A stretch of DNA of 64,000 nucleotides from Rhizobacter sp. OV335 (GTDB lineage: Bacteria > Pseudomonadota > Gammaproteobacteria > Burkholderiales > Burkholderiaceae_C), in contig NZ_FRCQ01000020.1 of NCBI RefSeq assembly GCF_900142965.1, positions 78,079-142,078 of the forward strand, in the 5' to 3' direction. The position numbers were made by a program, and so were the translations under genes. The notes below the pieces were generated by a model. The model saw only the letters and a list, made by a program, of their open reading frames with translations. It did no database searches and was not told the origin of the DNA. This document shows positions 41,822 through 53,375 of this stretch, in pieces (within the stretch, counting starts at the first letter, position 1; each line of letters starts with the position of its first letter).

Positions 41822-43951
41822 TCAGAACTGGTAGCGGCCCGAGACGCCTGCCATCCAATTGCGTCCCGGTGCCGGCTCGAAGTAGCGGGCATTGCCTTCA
41901 TTGACGATCACCGAGCCCGCGTAGCGACGATCGAACAGGTTGTCGCCGCGCACGAAGGTGTCGAGCCGCCAGGCGCCGATCAGCAGCACATGCCCGACGC
42001 TCGCGCCGACGGTGGCTTGTCCGCCGGCGGCATCCGAGTTCAGGTCGTTGACGAACACCTTGCTGAGCGCGCGCACCTCGACGCCGGCGCGCCAGCCCAG
42101 CGGCGGCGCCCACGCGAGGCTCGCCTGCAGGCTGCTGCGCGCGATGCCCGGAATGCGTTGGCCCGACGCGATCTCGACGTTCGGCGTCGCGCAGGGCGTC
42201 GCGGTGCAGGTCATGAAGGCGTCGCGGTAGCGCGCATCGAGCCAGGTGGCTGCGGCCTGCGCCTTCCACGGCTCGGGCAGCGCTGCGACGGCGCTGAGTT
42301 CCAGCCCGGTGCGCCGCGTGCTGCCCGCGTTCTGGAAGGTCGACCGCCCACCGGTGTTCGTCAGCGTGACGATCTCGTCCGACGTGCGAGTCTGGAACGC
42401 CGCCGCATTGAACTCGCCGATGCCGTCGAGCCGTGTCTTCACGCCGAGCTCCAGGCTGCGGCTCGTTGCCGGCTGCAGCGTGAAGTTCAGTCCCGTCGCG
42501 CCATTCGGCCGGTAGCCCAGCTCGTTCAGCGTCGGCGTCTCGAAGCCCTTGCCGGCCGTCGCATACAGGTGCAGCGACGGGCTGGCCGCCCACAGCACGC
42601 CCAGCACCGGCAGTGTCGCGCTGTAGTCGGCGCGTCCGCTGTCGTCGGGGTTGGCACCCACGATGTAGTTGTCGTGCGACTCGAAACGCACCCGGCTGTG
42701 CCGCACACCGGCGTTCAGTGTCCAGTCGGTGGCAGGCTGCCATGAGGCCTGCAGGTATGGATCGAGGTTGTTCGCGAAGTTGGTCTCGTCGCGCCGCAAG
42801 CTGCCGCGCTCGCCGCGCTGCGGCGTGGCCGGGGCGCCGGTGAAATCGAGATACCCCTGGCGCAACTCGCGCAACCGGTCGTAGGCCACGCCGCCGATCA
42901 GCGTCAGCGGCCGGTCGGCGATGGCGGTCTTCGTGGTCCAGCGCCAGTCGGTGCCGCTGTAGTCGCGCCGCAGGTCGATCACGCCGCCGGGGTGCAGCGG
43001 GTTGGCCTGCGTCGCCACCGGGATCGACTGGAACTGCTCGGTGCGCCGGTGCCCGCCGTACACCATCACGCGCAGCGCGTTGCCGGGCGACAGGCGCCGG
43101 TCGAGCACGATGCCCGCCTGCGTCTGCGACACCGTCTTGCGGGTGTCGAAATCGGTCGCCACCGCATCGGCGCTGCGCGGATTGGCATCGAACGCGGCCC
43201 GCGTCAGGCCGAGCGGGTCCTGCGCGAACGGCAGCGCGACGCTGTTCAGCACGACGCTCCAGCGCGTGTCCTCGTCCGCGCGCCACACCAGCTTCGCGTT
43301 GCCCAGGTCGCGGCGCGCGGCGCTGTGGTCGCGGTAGCCGTCGGTCTCGAAATGGCTCGCGCTCAGCAGGTAGCTCAAGCGGCCTTCGGATCCCGACAGC
43401 TTGCTGCTGGTGCGCCACGCGCCATCGCTGCCGGCGGCCACGCCGAAGCTCAGCGCCGGCCGGCCTTCGCCCTCTTCGGTGAAGATCTGCAGCACGCCGC
43501 CCGACGAGTTGCCGTACAGCGCCGAGAACGGCCCGCGCAGCACCTCGATGCGCTCGACCGAGTTCAGGTCGACGTTGCTGATCTGGCCTTGCCCGTCGGG
43601 CAGCGTCGCCGGGACGCCGTCGACGTACAAGCGCACGCCGCGGATCCCGAAGGTCGACCGCGCGCCGAAACCGCGCACCGAGATCTGCACGTCCTGCGCG
43701 TAGTTCTGGCGGTCGCGCGCCTGCAGGCCCGGCACGCCGGCGAGGCCGTCGGAGAGGTTGACTTGCAGCCGGCCGTCGCGCAGCCGGTCGCCGTCGACCA
43801 CGTCGATCGAGGCAGGCACGTCGAAGCGCGGCGTCTCGGTGCGGGTGGCCGTCACGGTGACGGTGGGCAGCACCTGCTGCGCGAGCGCCGGTGGGGACAG
43901 CGCGGCCAGCACGGCCAGCGTCAGCGCAGAAAAGGGGATTCGGTGATTCAT
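41822..43951 (-). CDS. pqqU: TonB-dependent receptor, PqqU (YncD)-like, for PQQ uptake
   Basis: A 709-residue outer-membrane receptor with signal peptide ending SPPALAQQ. The plug domain reads INVVDGDRLRDG-like sequence (SIDVVDGDRLRDGRLQVNLS), then GLAGVPGLQARDRQNYAQDV, SVRGFGARSTFGIRGVRLYV and VERIEVLRGPFSALYGNSSG. The barrel ends YAGSVIVNEGNARYFEPAPG and GRYQF. Compared from memory with E. coli YncD, now named PqqU for pyrroloquinoline quinone uptake, nearly every block matches, including GKGFETPTLNELGYRPNG. PQQ is cofactor of periplasmic glucose and alcohol dehydrogenases. The ATG at 43951 is preferred to GTG 43957. Confidence 0.8.
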   Translation of the reverse strand: MNHRIPFSALTLAVLAALSPPALAQQVLPTVTVTATRTETPRFDVPASIDVVDGDRLRDGRLQVNLSDGLAGVPGLQARDRQNYAQDVQISVRGFGARSTFGIRGVRLYVDGVPATLPDGQGQISNVDLNSVERIEVLRGPFSALYGNSSGGVLQIFTEEGEGRPALSFGVAAGSDGAWRTSSKLSGSEGRLSYLLSASHFETDGYRDHSAARRDLGNAKLVWRADEDTRWSVVLNSVALPFAQDPLGLTRAAFDANPRSADAVATDFDTRKTVSQTQAGIVLDRRLSPGNALRVMVYGGHRRTEQFQSIPVATQANPLHPGGVIDLRRDYSGTDWRWTTKTAIADRPLTLIGGVAYDRLRELRQGYLDFTGAPATPQRGERGSLRRDETNFANNLDPYLQASWQPATDWTLNAGVRHSRVRFESHDNYIVGANPDDSGRADYSATLPVLGVLWAASPSLHLYATAGKGFETPTLNELGYRPNGATGLNFTLQPATSRSLELGVKTRLDGIGEFNAAAFQTRTSDEIVTLTNTGGRSTFQNAGSTRRTGLELSAVAALPEPWKAQAAATWLDARYRDAFMTCTATPCATPNVEIASGQRIPGIARSSLQASLAWAPPLGWRAGVEVRALSKVFVNDLNSDAAGGQATVGASVGHVLLIGAWRLDTFVRGDNLFDRRYAGSVIVNEGNARYFEPAPGRNWMAGVSGRYQF

Positions 43952-43991
43952 GCTCACACGCTCGGCAATCGATGTGCCGACATCGTATGGC

Positions 43992-45161
<1,170 letters not shown>

Positions 45162-45170
45162 GGCTCAGGC

Positions 45171-46094
45171 TCAGTTTCCGAGCCGGCGGCGCAGGTCCTG
45201 CCAGAACCCACCCTTGCCCTGCTTGCCGGCCTTGGCCGGTTTCGGGGTCGCGACGAAGCGGTGCTGGATGGTGATGCGTTCGCCCGGTGCGACCTGAACC
45301 TCGGTACTGTACGGCGGGAAACCGGCCGCGGTCAGTTCCAGCGTGTGCGGGCCGCTCGCGAGTTCGATCTGCGCCAGCGGCGGCGTGCTGCCCTTGTGCT
45401 CGCCGTCGACCGACACCTCGGCCTGCGGCTTCACGTCGAACACGATCACCGCGCCCTGGGTGGCCTCGCGCCACTCGTCCAGCCCCCAACGCACCGCGAT
45501 GCCGCCGCCGATCAGCAGCGCGCTGCCGACGATGCCGGCCAGCAGCAGCCGGCGCTGGTACTGCAGGCTCGCCTGCGGGTTGATCGCGAACAGCTCGTGC
45601 GTGCGCACCTGGTCGTCGATCGAGGTGCCGGCCAGCTCGAGCCGGCGCGCGGCGCCCGGCGAGTTCACGTCGAGCGCGTCGCGGAAGCTGCGGGTGGCCA
45701 GCATGCGGCCGGGCTTCGCGAAGGTGGCGATGGCCGCCGCGGTGCTCAGGCCGTCGCCCATCAGCGCCGGGCCGCCCTGGGCGTCGGTCACCAGTTTGAC
45801 GGCGCCGTGGTTCAGGCCGACCACGCAGCGCCGGCTGCGGCTCTTGCGCGCGAGGCGCTGCGCGACGTCGAAGGCCACCAGCGGATCGGCGGTGATCACG
45901 ATCGCGATGCCGTCGCGGGCGTCGAGCACGACGCGCTCGCTGGCAGGAACTGAGTCCAAGGCCGCCGCGGCGCGCGCTTCCAGCCGGGCCTTCAGCGTGG
46001 CCTGTTCGGCCACCGACGAACTGCCGAACTCCCGGATGCGGGCGAACACGACGCTCGCAGGCTTCGCGGTCGGGACTCGGTTTTCTTCGGGCAT
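45171..46094 (-). CDS. PEGA-domain membrane protein with degenerate nucleotide-cyclase domain
   Basis: A 307-residue protein. Residues about 12-165 resemble a class III cyclase fold: SVVFARIREFG where active cyclases have FADI, ARDGIAIVI, and GPALMGDGLSTAAAIATFAK. The first metal Asp is replaced by Arg, so catalysis is unlikely and a regulatory or binding role is expected. A membrane helix (LLLAGIVGSALLIGGGIAVR) follows, then a PEGA domain (VIVFDVKPQAEVSVDGEHKG, GPHTLELTAAGFPPYSTEV). PEGA domains often accompany bacterial kinases like the next gene. I chose the ATG at 46094; the 120 bases before it hold no other gene. Confidence 0.75.
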   Translation of the reverse strand: MPEENRVPTAKPASVVFARIREFGSSSVAEQATLKARLEARAAAALDSVPASERVVLDARDGIAIVITADPLVAFDVAQRLARKSRSRRCVVGLNHGAVKLVTDAQGGPALMGDGLSTAAAIATFAKPGRMLATRSFRDALDVNSPGAARRLELAGTSIDDQVRTHELFAINPQASLQYQRRLLLAGIVGSALLIGGGIAVRWGLDEWREATQGAVIVFDVKPQAEVSVDGEHKGSTPPLAQIELASGPHTLELTAAGFPPYSTEVQVAPGERITIQHRFVATPKPAKAGKQGKGGFWQDLRRRLGN

Positions 46095-46214
46095 CGGGGG
46101 GCAAGCGTTTGGATCGGCAATGGGAGACGCGATTGGAAACGCATTTGAGCCTACCACCGCCCCTCTCCCGGTGGCGGGATGCAACCGGTTGTGCCATACG
46201 TCACGCCGATGGCC

Positions 46215-46943
46215 TCAAGGCTCGACGAGCACCTGCACCATCGCGCTGTTGAACCGGGAGATGCCGTACTCGATCGGCCGGCCCGCCGCGTCGACATAAA
46301 CGCTCTCGACGTAGAGGATCGGCGTCGCCGTCGGCTGCTTCAACTGGCGCGCCACCGCCCTTTCCGGCAGCTTCGCGGTCACGCGGCCGAGGCGCCGCTC
46401 AAAGGTCTCGACGCCCAGCCGCGCCAGCGCCAGGTGCGTCTTGCCGAGTTCGCGGTAAACCTGCGCGATGCCGGCGAAGCGCGGCAGCGGGAAATACTGC
46501 GTGCAGACGCCGACCACCTTGTCGTCGACCACGTCCAGCGAATCGACCTGCACCACGCGGCTGCCGGCCGGCAGCTCCAGCAGCGCCAGCACCTCGGGCT
46601 CGGGCACCCGCTCGGCGTCGTGCGTCAACCGGCTCGCGCCGACCCGCCGCGCCTTCGCGAGGCTGTGCGCGAAGCGGCTGCGGCGGCCGAGCGCGTAGTC
46701 GATCGCTTCTTCGCGCACGAAGGTGCCGCGGCCGTGCAGCACCTCGACCAGCCCGCGCTCGGCCAGCGCCTTCACGGCCTGGCGCACGGTGTGGCGGTTG
46801 ACGCCGAAGCGGCCGGCCAGCTCCAGCTCATTGGCCAAGCGGCCGGTCACGCGGCCGCCGAGGATGTCGTCGGCGAGCGCCTTCTCGATCTGCAGCCAGA
46901 TCGAGACGCCTGGGGTGCGGGTCAGCGGCATCACGGCGCTCAT
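46215..46943 (-). CDS. phnF: GntR-family (HutC/UTRA) regulator of phosphonate use, PhnF-like
   Basis: A 242-residue repressor. The N-terminal winged helix runs through IWLQIEKALADDILGGRVTG, ELELAGRFGVNRHTVRQAVK and HGRGTFVREEAIDY. The UTRA ligand domain follows (GSRVVQVDSLDVVDDKVVGV, IEYGISRFNSAMVQVLVEP). It is the last gene of the phosphonate operon and its ATG overlaps the preceding stop (ATGA), so it probably controls its own operon in response to 2-aminoethylphosphonate or an intermediate. A candidate operator lies at 54446-54472. Confidence 0.85.
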   Translation of the reverse strand: MSAVMPLTRTPGVSIWLQIEKALADDILGGRVTGRLANELELAGRFGVNRHTVRQAVKALAERGLVEVLHGRGTFVREEAIDYALGRRSRFAHSLAKARRVGASRLTHDAERVPEPEVLALLELPAGSRVVQVDSLDVVDDKVVGVCTQYFPLPRFAGIAQVYRELGKTHLALARLGVETFERRLGRVTAKLPERAVARQLKQPTATPILYVESVYVDAAGRPIEYGISRFNSAMVQVLVEP

Positions 46944-48034
46944 GCCGCGATCACCCGTTCCGCCAGCGCTGGCGCAATGCTCATGCCGACGCCGGCGGTG
47001 ATCGCCACCGCCTGCACCCGCGGCGCCGGGTTCAGCACCTCGAACGGCCGCGGCCCGCTCGCGTACACGCCCTGCCAGCGCTGCAGCACGCGCAGAGGCC
47101 GCCCGAGCAGGTCGCCGGCGAGGGCCAGCAGCAGCTCGTCGATGCGCTCGTCGTGGAACGGCTCGACGGTGCCGCTGTAGTGGTGCGAGTCGCCGACCAC
47201 CAGCTCGCCGGCCTCACCCAGCTGCTGCACGATCAGGTGGATGCCGTGCTCGATCAGCTCGGGCGTGTCGCGCTGCACCCGGCTGCGCAGCGCGTCGATC
47301 CCGGGGATGCCGGTGAACGACGGGTAGTGCAGGCACGACAGGCCGGTCAGCAGCGCGCTGCCGTAGCGCGGCCCCGGGTTCGCGAGCCGCAGCATCTGCA
47401 ACGCGCAGCGCTGCAGCACGAGCGGCGCGAAGGCGTCCGGGTACAGCGTCAGGAAGTCCGATCCGCTGCAGACGATGGCGCGGTCGGCGTCGAAGCGCCC
47501 GCGCGAGGTCTCGATCCGCGGCAGCGTGATCGCATGCACCTGCGTCCTGTAGTGGAACTCGACACCATGCCGTTCGGAGAGCCACAGCGCCAGCGCCGGG
47601 ATCGCCTCGCGGGCTTCGAACGCGATCTCTTGCGGGCTCGACAGCGCGCCGATGCCATTCAGCTGGTGGTCCGCCAGTTGCGCTGCCGTCCGCAATTGCG
47701 TGCCGTACTCGCCGCCTTTCAGCGCGTGGAAGGACTGCAGCAGCGCCCATTCCTCGGCGTTGCGGGCCACCGTCAGGCTGCCCTCGGCGCGGTGCCAGGT
47801 GCCGATCGCCGGCAGCAATTCAAGCCACAGCGCCCGGCTGCGCCGCGCCAGGTCGAGCATCTCGCCGGCCGGCTGGCCGACCACCAGGCCGAGGCCGAAG
47901 TTGCGCACCGAGGCACCGACTGCCCACGCGTCGCACTCGAAGACGCGGACCTGCCACCCTTGCCGCGCCGCGGCCCAGGCGTGCATCAGTCCCACGACGC
48001 CCGCGCCGACAATCGCCAGCCGCTTGGCGGTCAC
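46940..48034 (-). CDS. FAD-dependent oxidoreductase of the phosphonate cluster (TIGR03364 type)
   Basis: A 364-residue DAO-family flavoprotein. The GTG start at 48034 overlaps the phnX stop (GTGA) and gives [20 protein letters not shown], the FAD-binding Rossmann motif GxGxx[15 protein letters not shown] and [18 protein letters not shown] are conserved blocks. Enzymes of this type recur in phosphonate gene clusters; as I recall, characterised ones oxidise 2-aminoethylphosphonate or its N-methyl form to phosphonoacetaldehyde. Here it may widen the substrate range of the PhnWX pathway by removing N-methyl groups or bypassing PhnW. The exact substrate is not visible from sequence. Confidence 0.8.
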   Translation of the reverse strand: MTAKRLAIVGAGVVGLMHAWAAARQGWQVRVFECDAWAVGASVRNFGLGLVVGQPAGEMLDLARRSRALWLELLPAIGTWHRAEGSLTVARNAEEWALLQSFHALKGGEYGTQLRTAAQLADHQLNGIGALSSPQEIAFEAREAIPALALWLSERHGVEFHYRTQVHAITLPRIETSRGRFDADRAIVCSGSDFLTLYPDAFAPLVLQRCALQMLRLANPGPRYGSALLTGLSCLHYPSFTGIPGIDALRSRVQRDTPELIEHGIHLIVQQLGEAGELVVGDSHHYSGTVEPFHDERIDELLLALAGDLLGRPLRVLQRWQGVYASGPRPFEVLNPAPRVQAVAITAGVGMSIAPALAERVIAA

Positions 48035-48873
48035 GGTTTCTCGCCGCGCGCGAGCTGCGCCTCGATCTGCGCGATCACGCCCGGCAGCTCGGCGATGCTG
48101 TCGATCACGTGATGCGCGCCCGATTGCGCGAGCTTCGTCGCCGCCCGCAGACGGTGGGCCTGCAGCGCCTCGGGCGTTGTCGCCTCCAACTCCGCCAGCG
48201 TCAAGCCGGCCTCGTTGCCCGACAGCGACAGCCCGACCGTCCACATGCCGGCCGCCAGGCCTTCCTCGATGCCCGGCACCGTGTCGTCGACCTTCACGCA
48301 CGCGGCGAGCTCCCGGATGCCGAGTTCGATCACGTTGGCCAGCGCCATCCATGGGCCGGGCCGGCCGCCCGGCTTCAGGTCGTCGGTCGCGACCGCGTGG
48401 TCCATCTTCAGCCCCTGCGCGGCGGCGTGCGGCAGCAGCCGGTCCATCACGACGCGCGGGTAGCCGGAGCACGAGCCGAGCTTCAGGCCGCGGGCGCGCA
48501 ACGCGGTGACGACGTCCAGCGCGCCGGGGATCAGCGTCGAGTACTGCGCGACGCGCTCGACCTGCAGCGGCATGAAGGCGGCGTACAGCGCGTCGACATC
48601 GTCGCGGCCCATCGAATGGCCAAAGCGCGCCTGCCAGCGCGCGGCGACGCCGGGCTGCTGCCCCAGCGCTTGGATGTGGTCCCACTTCGCAAGGCCCATC
48701 GGCACGCGCGCCTCGGCCAGCGTGATCTCGATGCCGAAGCCGGCGAAGGCGTCGATCAGCACCTGGGTCGGCGCGAACGAGCCGTGGTCGACCAGCGTGC
48801 CGGCCCAGTCGAAGATGACGGCCTGCAGCGGGCCCTGGTAGCGGCGGGTGTGGCGGTACGGTGCCTGGTTCAT
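48031..48873 (-). CDS. phnX: Phosphonoacetaldehyde hydrolase (phosphonatase)
   Basis: A 280-residue HAD-family enzyme that cleaves the C-P bond of phosphonoacetaldehyde to acetaldehyde and phosphate. The HAD nucleophile is D22 in [18 protein letters not shown]; the Schiff-base lysine is K63 in [17 protein letters not shown], a feature unique to phosphonatases. [20 protein letters not shown] holds the third HAD motif. The gene lies one base after phnW and overlaps the FAD oxidoreductase start. Confidence 0.95.
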   Translation of the reverse strand: MNQAPYRHTRRYQGPLQAVIFDWAGTLVDHGSFAPTQVLIDAFAGFGIEITLAEARVPMGLAKWDHIQALGQQPGVAARWQARFGHSMGRDDVDALYAAFMPLQVERVAQYSTLIPGALDVVTALRARGLKLGSCSGYPRVVMDRLLPHAAAQGLKMDHAVATDDLKPGGRPGPWMALANVIELGIRELAACVKVDDTVPGIEEGLAAGMWTVGLSLSGNEAGLTLAELEATTPEALQAHRLRAATKLAQSGAHHVIDSIAELPGVIAQIEAQLARGEKP

Positions 48874-48874
48874 G

Positions 48875-49984
48875 TCAGTGCGAGGTCAGTTGAAAGCCCA
48901 TCTCGTCGAGCGCATGGCCGATCGCGTCGACCGCCTGCCCGATCTCGGCGCGGCCGATCGCGCCGATGCAGCCGACGCGGAAGGTCTCGACCGCCGTCAG
49001 CTTGCCGGGGTACAGCACGACGCCGCGCGCCTTCACGCGCTCGTAGAAGTCTGCGAAGTTCCAGCCCGGCCCGGCGGGCGCATGCACCGTGACGATGATC
49101 GGCGCCTGGATCGCGGCCGGCAGGAAGCTGCGCAGTCCCAGCCGCGCGAGCCCGGCCAGCAGCGCGTCGCAGTTGTCGCGGTAGCGCGCGAGGCGCGCCG
49201 GCTGGCCGCCCTCGGCGTCGTATTGGTCCAGCGCAGCGGCCAGCGCGGCGAGCACGTGGGTCGGCGGTGTGTAGCGCCATTGCCCGGTCTTCTGCAGGTA
49301 GCGCCACTGGTCGTGCAGGTCGAGCGACAGCGAATGCGCGTGGCCCTCGGCCTGCGCCAGCGCGTGCTCGCGCGCCAGCACGTAGCCCAGGCCGGGCACG
49401 CCTTCGAGGCACTTGTTGCTGCTGGCGATCACCGCGTCGAAACGCAGAGCGCGGGCCGACAGCGGCAGCGCGCCGAAGCCGCTCATCGCATCGATGATGA
49501 GGCGCCGGCCGGCGCGCTCGACCACGTCGGCGACCGCCTGCAGCGGGTTCAGGATGCCGGTGCTGGTCTCGCAGTGGATCACGCCGACGTGGGTGATGGC
49601 GGCGTCCGCGGCGAGTGCGCCGGCGACACGGGCCGGATCGACCGCGTCCGCTTCGCCGAAGTCGAGCACCTGCACCGCGCGGCCCATCACCGCGGTCAGC
49701 CGCGCCATGCGCTGGCCGTAGGCACCGTTGACCAGCACCAGCAGCTTGCCGTCGCGCGGCAGCAGCGTGCCGATCGCGGCTTCGACGGCGAAGGTGCCGG
49801 AGCCTTGCAACGGCACGCAGACGAAGTCGTCGCCGCCATCGATCACCGCCAGCAACCGGCGGCACACGTCGGCCGTCAGCGCGTTGAAGCGGCCGTCCCA
49901 CGAGCCCCAGTCGGTCAGCATCGCCATCTTGGTGGCCAGGCTGGTGGTCAGCGGGCCGGGGGTCAACAACAAGGGTTCACGCAT
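48875..49984 (-). CDS. phnW: 2-Aminoethylphosphonate:pyruvate aminotransferase
   Basis: A 369-residue class V PLP enzyme that moves the amino group of 2-aminoethylphosphonate to pyruvate, making phosphonoacetaldehyde for PhnX. The start [11 protein letters not shown] and [13 protein letters not shown] are diagnostic. PLP lysine K191 is in [16 protein letters not shown], and [13 protein letters not shown] carries the PLP-pyridine Asp. It is transcribed with the transport genes; 29 bases separate it from the permease. Confidence 0.95.
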   Translation of the reverse strand: MREPLLLTPGPLTTSLATKMAMLTDWGSWDGRFNALTADVCRRLLAVIDGGDDFVCVPLQGSGTFAVEAAIGTLLPRDGKLLVLVNGAYGQRMARLTAVMGRAVQVLDFGEADAVDPARVAGALAADAAITHVGVIHCETSTGILNPLQAVADVVERAGRRLIIDAMSGFGALPLSARALRFDAVIASSNKCLEGVPGLGYVLAREHALAQAEGHAHSLSLDLHDQWRYLQKTGQWRYTPPTHVLAALAAALDQYDAEGGQPARLARYRDNCDALLAGLARLGLRSFLPAAIQAPIIVTVHAPAGPGWNFADFYERVKARGVVLYPGKLTAVETFRVGCIGAIGRAEIGQAVDAIGHALDEMGFQLTSH

Positions 49985-50013
49985 CGGAACATCCGGGTGG
50001 AAAAGAAAAGGGA

Positions 50014-51705
50014 TCAGGGCTGGCGCCACGCCTGCGACTGCCGCCCGAGCCAGGCCGCGAGCGCGTTGATCAACAACGTGGCGGCGAGCGAGCTGACGAC
50101 GATCAGCGTGGCCATCGCGGCGGCAGCGGCCGTGTCGCCGGCGTCGTCCATGCCCAGCACCGCGATCGACGCGAGCGTGGTGTCGGGCGTGTAGAGGAAC
50201 ACCACCGCGCTGACCGTCGTCATGCTGGAGACGAACAGGTAGCGCGCGACATCGAGCAGCGCGGGCAGGCTGATCGGCAGCGTCACGCGCAGGCAGGCCG
50301 TCCACCACGCGCGCTTCAGGCTGCGTGCGACGGCTTCGATCTCGCCGTCGACCTGGCGCAGCGCGGTCACCATCGTCAGGTGCGCCGTCGTGTAGAAGTG
50401 GGCGACGCCGGCCGCGACCAGGATCGCGAGGCTGCCGTACAGCGCATGCAGCGGGTTGCCCGGCGCGTTGAAGAAGAAGATGTAGCCGAGCCCGAGCACC
50501 AGGCCGGGCACCGCCATCGGCAGCAGCACCAGCGCGCGGATCAGCGCGGCCGGTGCGCGCGGTGCCGGGGTCTTCAGCGTCAGGTACGCGGTCGTGAAGA
50601 CCAGCAGCGTGCCGGCCGCCGCGGTCAGCGTCGACACCACGAGGCTGTTGCGGAACGCGCCCCAGCCGCCGCCGTCGACATGGTCGAAGTCGAAGTGCGC
50701 GAGCGTCGGCACCAGCTTGTAGGGCCACAGCTGGATCAGCGACGCGGCGATCGCGGTGCCCAGCAGCGCCAGCAGGAACAGCGAGACGGTAGCGCACACG
50801 GCACCGAGCGCGCCGTCGCGCACGCGGTTGCGCCCCGGCCGGTACGCGACCGAGCGCCCGCCCATCGCCGCGCCGTGGCGGCGCGCGAGCCGCCGCTCGA
50901 CCGCGAAGCTCAGCAGTGCCGGCAGCAGCAGGATCAGCCCGATCACCGCGCCCTTGCCGAAATCCTGCTGGCCGATCACCTGCTTGTAGGCCTCGAGCGC
51001 CAGCACCTGCGTCTGGCCGCCGATCACCTTCGGCACGCCGAAATCGGTGACGACCAGCGTGAACACCACCATGCCGGCCGACGCGAGCCCGTAGCGCGCG
51101 TTCGGCAGCGTGATCGTCAGGAAGCGCCGCAGCTTGCCGGCGCCCAGCGATTCGGCCGCCTCGTACAGCCGCGCATCGGCCACCGCGAGCGCGGTCGCCA
51201 GCACCAGCAGCGCGTGCGGGAAGGTGTAGAAGACCTCGCCCATCACGATGCCGATCGGCCCGTAGATCGACGCGCCACCCAGCCACGACTTCAGCAGCCC
51301 CTGGTTGCCGAACAGGTAGACCAGCGAGATCGCCGGCATCAGCGACGGCGCGAGCAGCGGCGACAGCGCGACCAGCCGCCACACCGGCCGGCCCCATAGC
51401 CGCGAGCGCGTCAGCGCGAACGCGAAGGCGAGCGCCAGCGGCAGCACGATCGCGGTGGTGGCGAGCGCGATCCAGACACTGTTCGACAGCGCGCTGCGCA
51501 GCCGCGCCTCGCCGAGCAGGGCCTGCAGCTGCGCGAGGCCGGTGAAGCTGCCGTCGCGCGCCTGCACCGCCTTCACGAGGATCGCGGCCAGCGGCCCGGC
51601 CAGGAACAGCACGAACACGCCGGCCAGCAGCCACACCAGCAGAGCCGCCACATGTTCGTCGGCGCTGCGCTGCAGGCGCGGGCCGCTCCAGGCGAGCGTG
51701 GTCAC
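50014..51705 (-). CDS. 2-Aminoethylphosphonate ABC transporter permease, two fused domains
   Basis: A 563-residue inner-membrane protein with about 12 helices and two BPD_transp_1 domains, as in iron permeases of the FbpB/SfuB type. Coupling motifs are [20 protein letters not shown] in the first half and [20 protein letters not shown] in the second. The fused form replaces the separate PhnU and PhnV permeases of Salmonella. Its start overlaps the end of the phnT-like gene by four bases, and the cluster around it defines the substrate as 2-aminoethylphosphonate. Confidence 0.88.
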   Translation of the reverse strand: MTTLAWSGPRLQRSADEHVAALLVWLLAGVFVLFLAGPLAAILVKAVQARDGSFTGLAQLQALLGEARLRSALSNSVWIALATTAIVLPLALAFAFALTRSRLWGRPVWRLVALSPLLAPSLMPAISLVYLFGNQGLLKSWLGGASIYGPIGIVMGEVFYTFPHALLVLATALAVADARLYEAAESLGAGKLRRFLTITLPNARYGLASAGMVVFTLVVTDFGVPKVIGGQTQVLALEAYKQVIGQQDFGKGAVIGLILLLPALLSFAVERRLARRHGAAMGGRSVAYRPGRNRVRDGALGAVCATVSLFLLALLGTAIAASLIQLWPYKLVPTLAHFDFDHVDGGGWGAFRNSLVVSTLTAAAGTLLVFTTAYLTLKTPAPRAPAALIRALVLLPMAVPGLVLGLGYIFFFNAPGNPLHALYGSLAILVAAGVAHFYTTAHLTMVTALRQVDGEIEAVARSLKRAWWTACLRVTLPISLPALLDVARYLFVSSMTTVSAVVFLYTPDTTLASIAVLGMDDAGDTAAAAAMATLIVVSSLAATLLINALAAWLGRQSQAWRQP

Positions 51706-52820
51706 GGCGATGCGTTCTCGAACAGCCGCAGCCGCTCGGCCTGCAGCGTCACCGGCACGCGCTGGCCCGGCACCAGCGCATCGAAGCCGGCGTCGTTCGG
51801 GCTCACGTCGGCGAGGATTTCAACTTCTCGCGCGGCACACAGCGACAGCGTGGCGCGCCGCACGCCGCCCATGAAGTCGACGCGGTCGACGCTGGCCATC
51901 AGCGTGTTCGCGCCGGGTGCCCAGTGCGGCTGCACGCGCACGTCTTCGGGCCGGCAGAACAGCGTCGCGCTCGACAGCCCGGGCGCGATCGTGTCGGCGC
52001 AGGCGATGCGCACGCCGCCGAGCTGGAACGCACCCTGCGTGTCGCGCTGCACCGGCAGCCAGTTGGCGCGGCCGACGAAATCGGCGACGAAGCGGCTGGC
52101 CGGCTGGCGGTACACCTGCTCGGGCGTGCCGACCTGCTCGATGCGGCCCTGGTTCATCACCGCGATGGTGTCGGCCAGCGCGAGCGCTTCTTCCTGGTCG
52201 TGCGTGACCATCACGGTGGTGACGCCGAGCTTGCGCTGCAGGCTGCGCAGCTCGCGGCGCAGGTGCTCGCGCACCTGGGCATCGAGCGCCGACAGCGGCT
52301 CGTCGAGCAGCAGCAGGCTGGGCGAGGTGGCGAGCGCGCGGGCCAGCGCGACCCGCTGCTGCTGGCCGCCCGACAGCTGCGCCGGGTAGCGCGCCGCGAC
52401 GCCGGCCAGCCCGACCAGGTCGAGCAGCTCCTGCACGCGGCGCGCACGGGCGGCGCGGTCGGTGCGCAGGCCATAGCCGATGTTGGCGGCGACATCGAGG
52501 TTCGGGAACAGCGCGTACGACTGGAACACGATGCCGTAGTGGCGCGCCGCCGGCGGCAGCCGGCCGATGTCGCGCCCGTCGAGCCACAGCGTGCCGGCGT
52601 CCTGCGGCTCCAGGCCGGCGAGGATGCGCAGCAGCGTCGTCTTGCCGCAGCCCGACGGGCCCAGCAGGCAGAGGAACTCGCCGCGGCGTACCGCGAGGTC
52701 GATGCGGTCGAGCGCGGTGAAGCGGCCGAAGCGCTTGGCGATGCCGTCCACGCGCAGCCAGCCGGGCTCGGCCACTGCTTGCGTCGGTACCGCACCGACA
52801 TGGAAGGCCTGCGGCTTCAT
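51702..52820 (-). CDS. phnT: 2-Aminoethylphosphonate ABC transporter ATP-binding protein
   Basis: A 372-residue ATPase. Walker [10 protein letters not shown], signature LSGGQQQRV, Walker [13 protein letters not shown] and H-loop VTHDQEEA are intact. The C-terminal TOBE-like region follows [10 protein letters not shown]. The leader [20 protein letters not shown] is longer than usual. It overlaps the HD-protein gene upstream and the permease downstream by four bases each (ATGA), which ties transport and enzymes into one transcript. Confidence 0.9.
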   Translation of the reverse strand: MKPQAFHVGAVPTQAVAEPGWLRVDGIAKRFGRFTALDRIDLAVRRGEFLCLLGPSGCGKTTLLRILAGLEPQDAGTLWLDGRDIGRLPPAARHYGIVFQSYALFPNLDVAANIGYGLRTDRAARARRVQELLDLVGLAGVAARYPAQLSGGQQQRVALARALATSPSLLLLDEPLSALDAQVREHLRRELRSLQRKLGVTTVMVTHDQEEALALADTIAVMNQGRIEQVGTPEQVYRQPASRFVADFVGRANWLPVQRDTQGAFQLGGVRIACADTIAPGLSSATLFCRPEDVRVQPHWAPGANTLMASVDRVDFMGGVRRATLSLCAAREVEILADVSPNDAGFDALVPGQRVPVTLQAERLRLFENASP

Positions 52821-53368
52821 GCGCGAACCCGCAGCAGCGCCGCGACGCGCGGCAGGAAGTGCGTGATCGGCGGCGTCGCGAGCCCGACCACCTTGGCCGC
52901 GTCGTCATGGCGGCGCAGCCGGATCGCGCGCTCCGCCTGCTGGTGGCTCCTGAACGCCGCGGCCGCGCGCGGCGTCATCGCACCGCCCTGCAGCGCGAGG
53001 CTGTGGCGTGACGCGTCGGACAGCGCGTCCTCATACTCCGGCTCGATCGCGCACAGGTAGCGCTTGGCCTCCACGTGCAGCCCGATCGGCTCGACCACGT
53101 CGGCCGGCAGCCACGGCCGCAGGAAGGGCAGCACCATGTGCTGGTGCAGGTCGTCGATGCCGCTGGCGAGCGCGTCGTCGCGCTGCGCGCTCAGCAGGTG
53201 GCCGAGGTCGTGCAGCAGGCAGGCGACGACCAGCGCGTCGTCGTCGCCCTGCTGCTCGGCGGCCCAGGCGCACTGCAGCGCATGCTCGGCCTGGCTGATG
53301 GCCTCGCCGCCGTACAGCGACGAGCCTTCGCGGGCGAACAGCGCCTCGATCGCGGCGGGAGTCAACAC
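52817..53368 (-). CDS. HD-domain phosphonate-degradation protein, PhnZ-like diiron oxygenase
   Basis: A 183-residue HD-domain protein (TIGR03276 type). Metal ligands are H29, H53/D54, H57, H75 or H77 and H98, in QAEHALQC, CLLHDLGHLL and GLHVEAKRYL. The block SLYGGEAISQAEHAL holds Y19 and E22, the residues that in PhnZ close the iron site and bind substrate. PhnZ oxidatively cleaves 2-amino-1-hydroxyethylphosphonate to glycine and phosphate. No phnY dioxygenase gene is seen here to make that substrate, so it may act on imported 1-hydroxy-2-aminoethylphosphonate. Inside the operon, seven bases after phnS. Confidence 0.8.
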   Translation of the reverse strand: MLTPAAIEALFAREGSSLYGGEAISQAEHALQCAWAAEQQGDDDALVVACLLHDLGHLLSAQRDDALASGIDDLHQHMVLPFLRPWLPADVVEPIGLHVEAKRYLCAIEPEYEDALSDASRHSLALQGGAMTPRAAAAFRSHQQAERAIRLRRHDDAAKVVGLATPPITHFLPRVAALLRVRA

Positions 53369-53375
53369 ACGCAGG

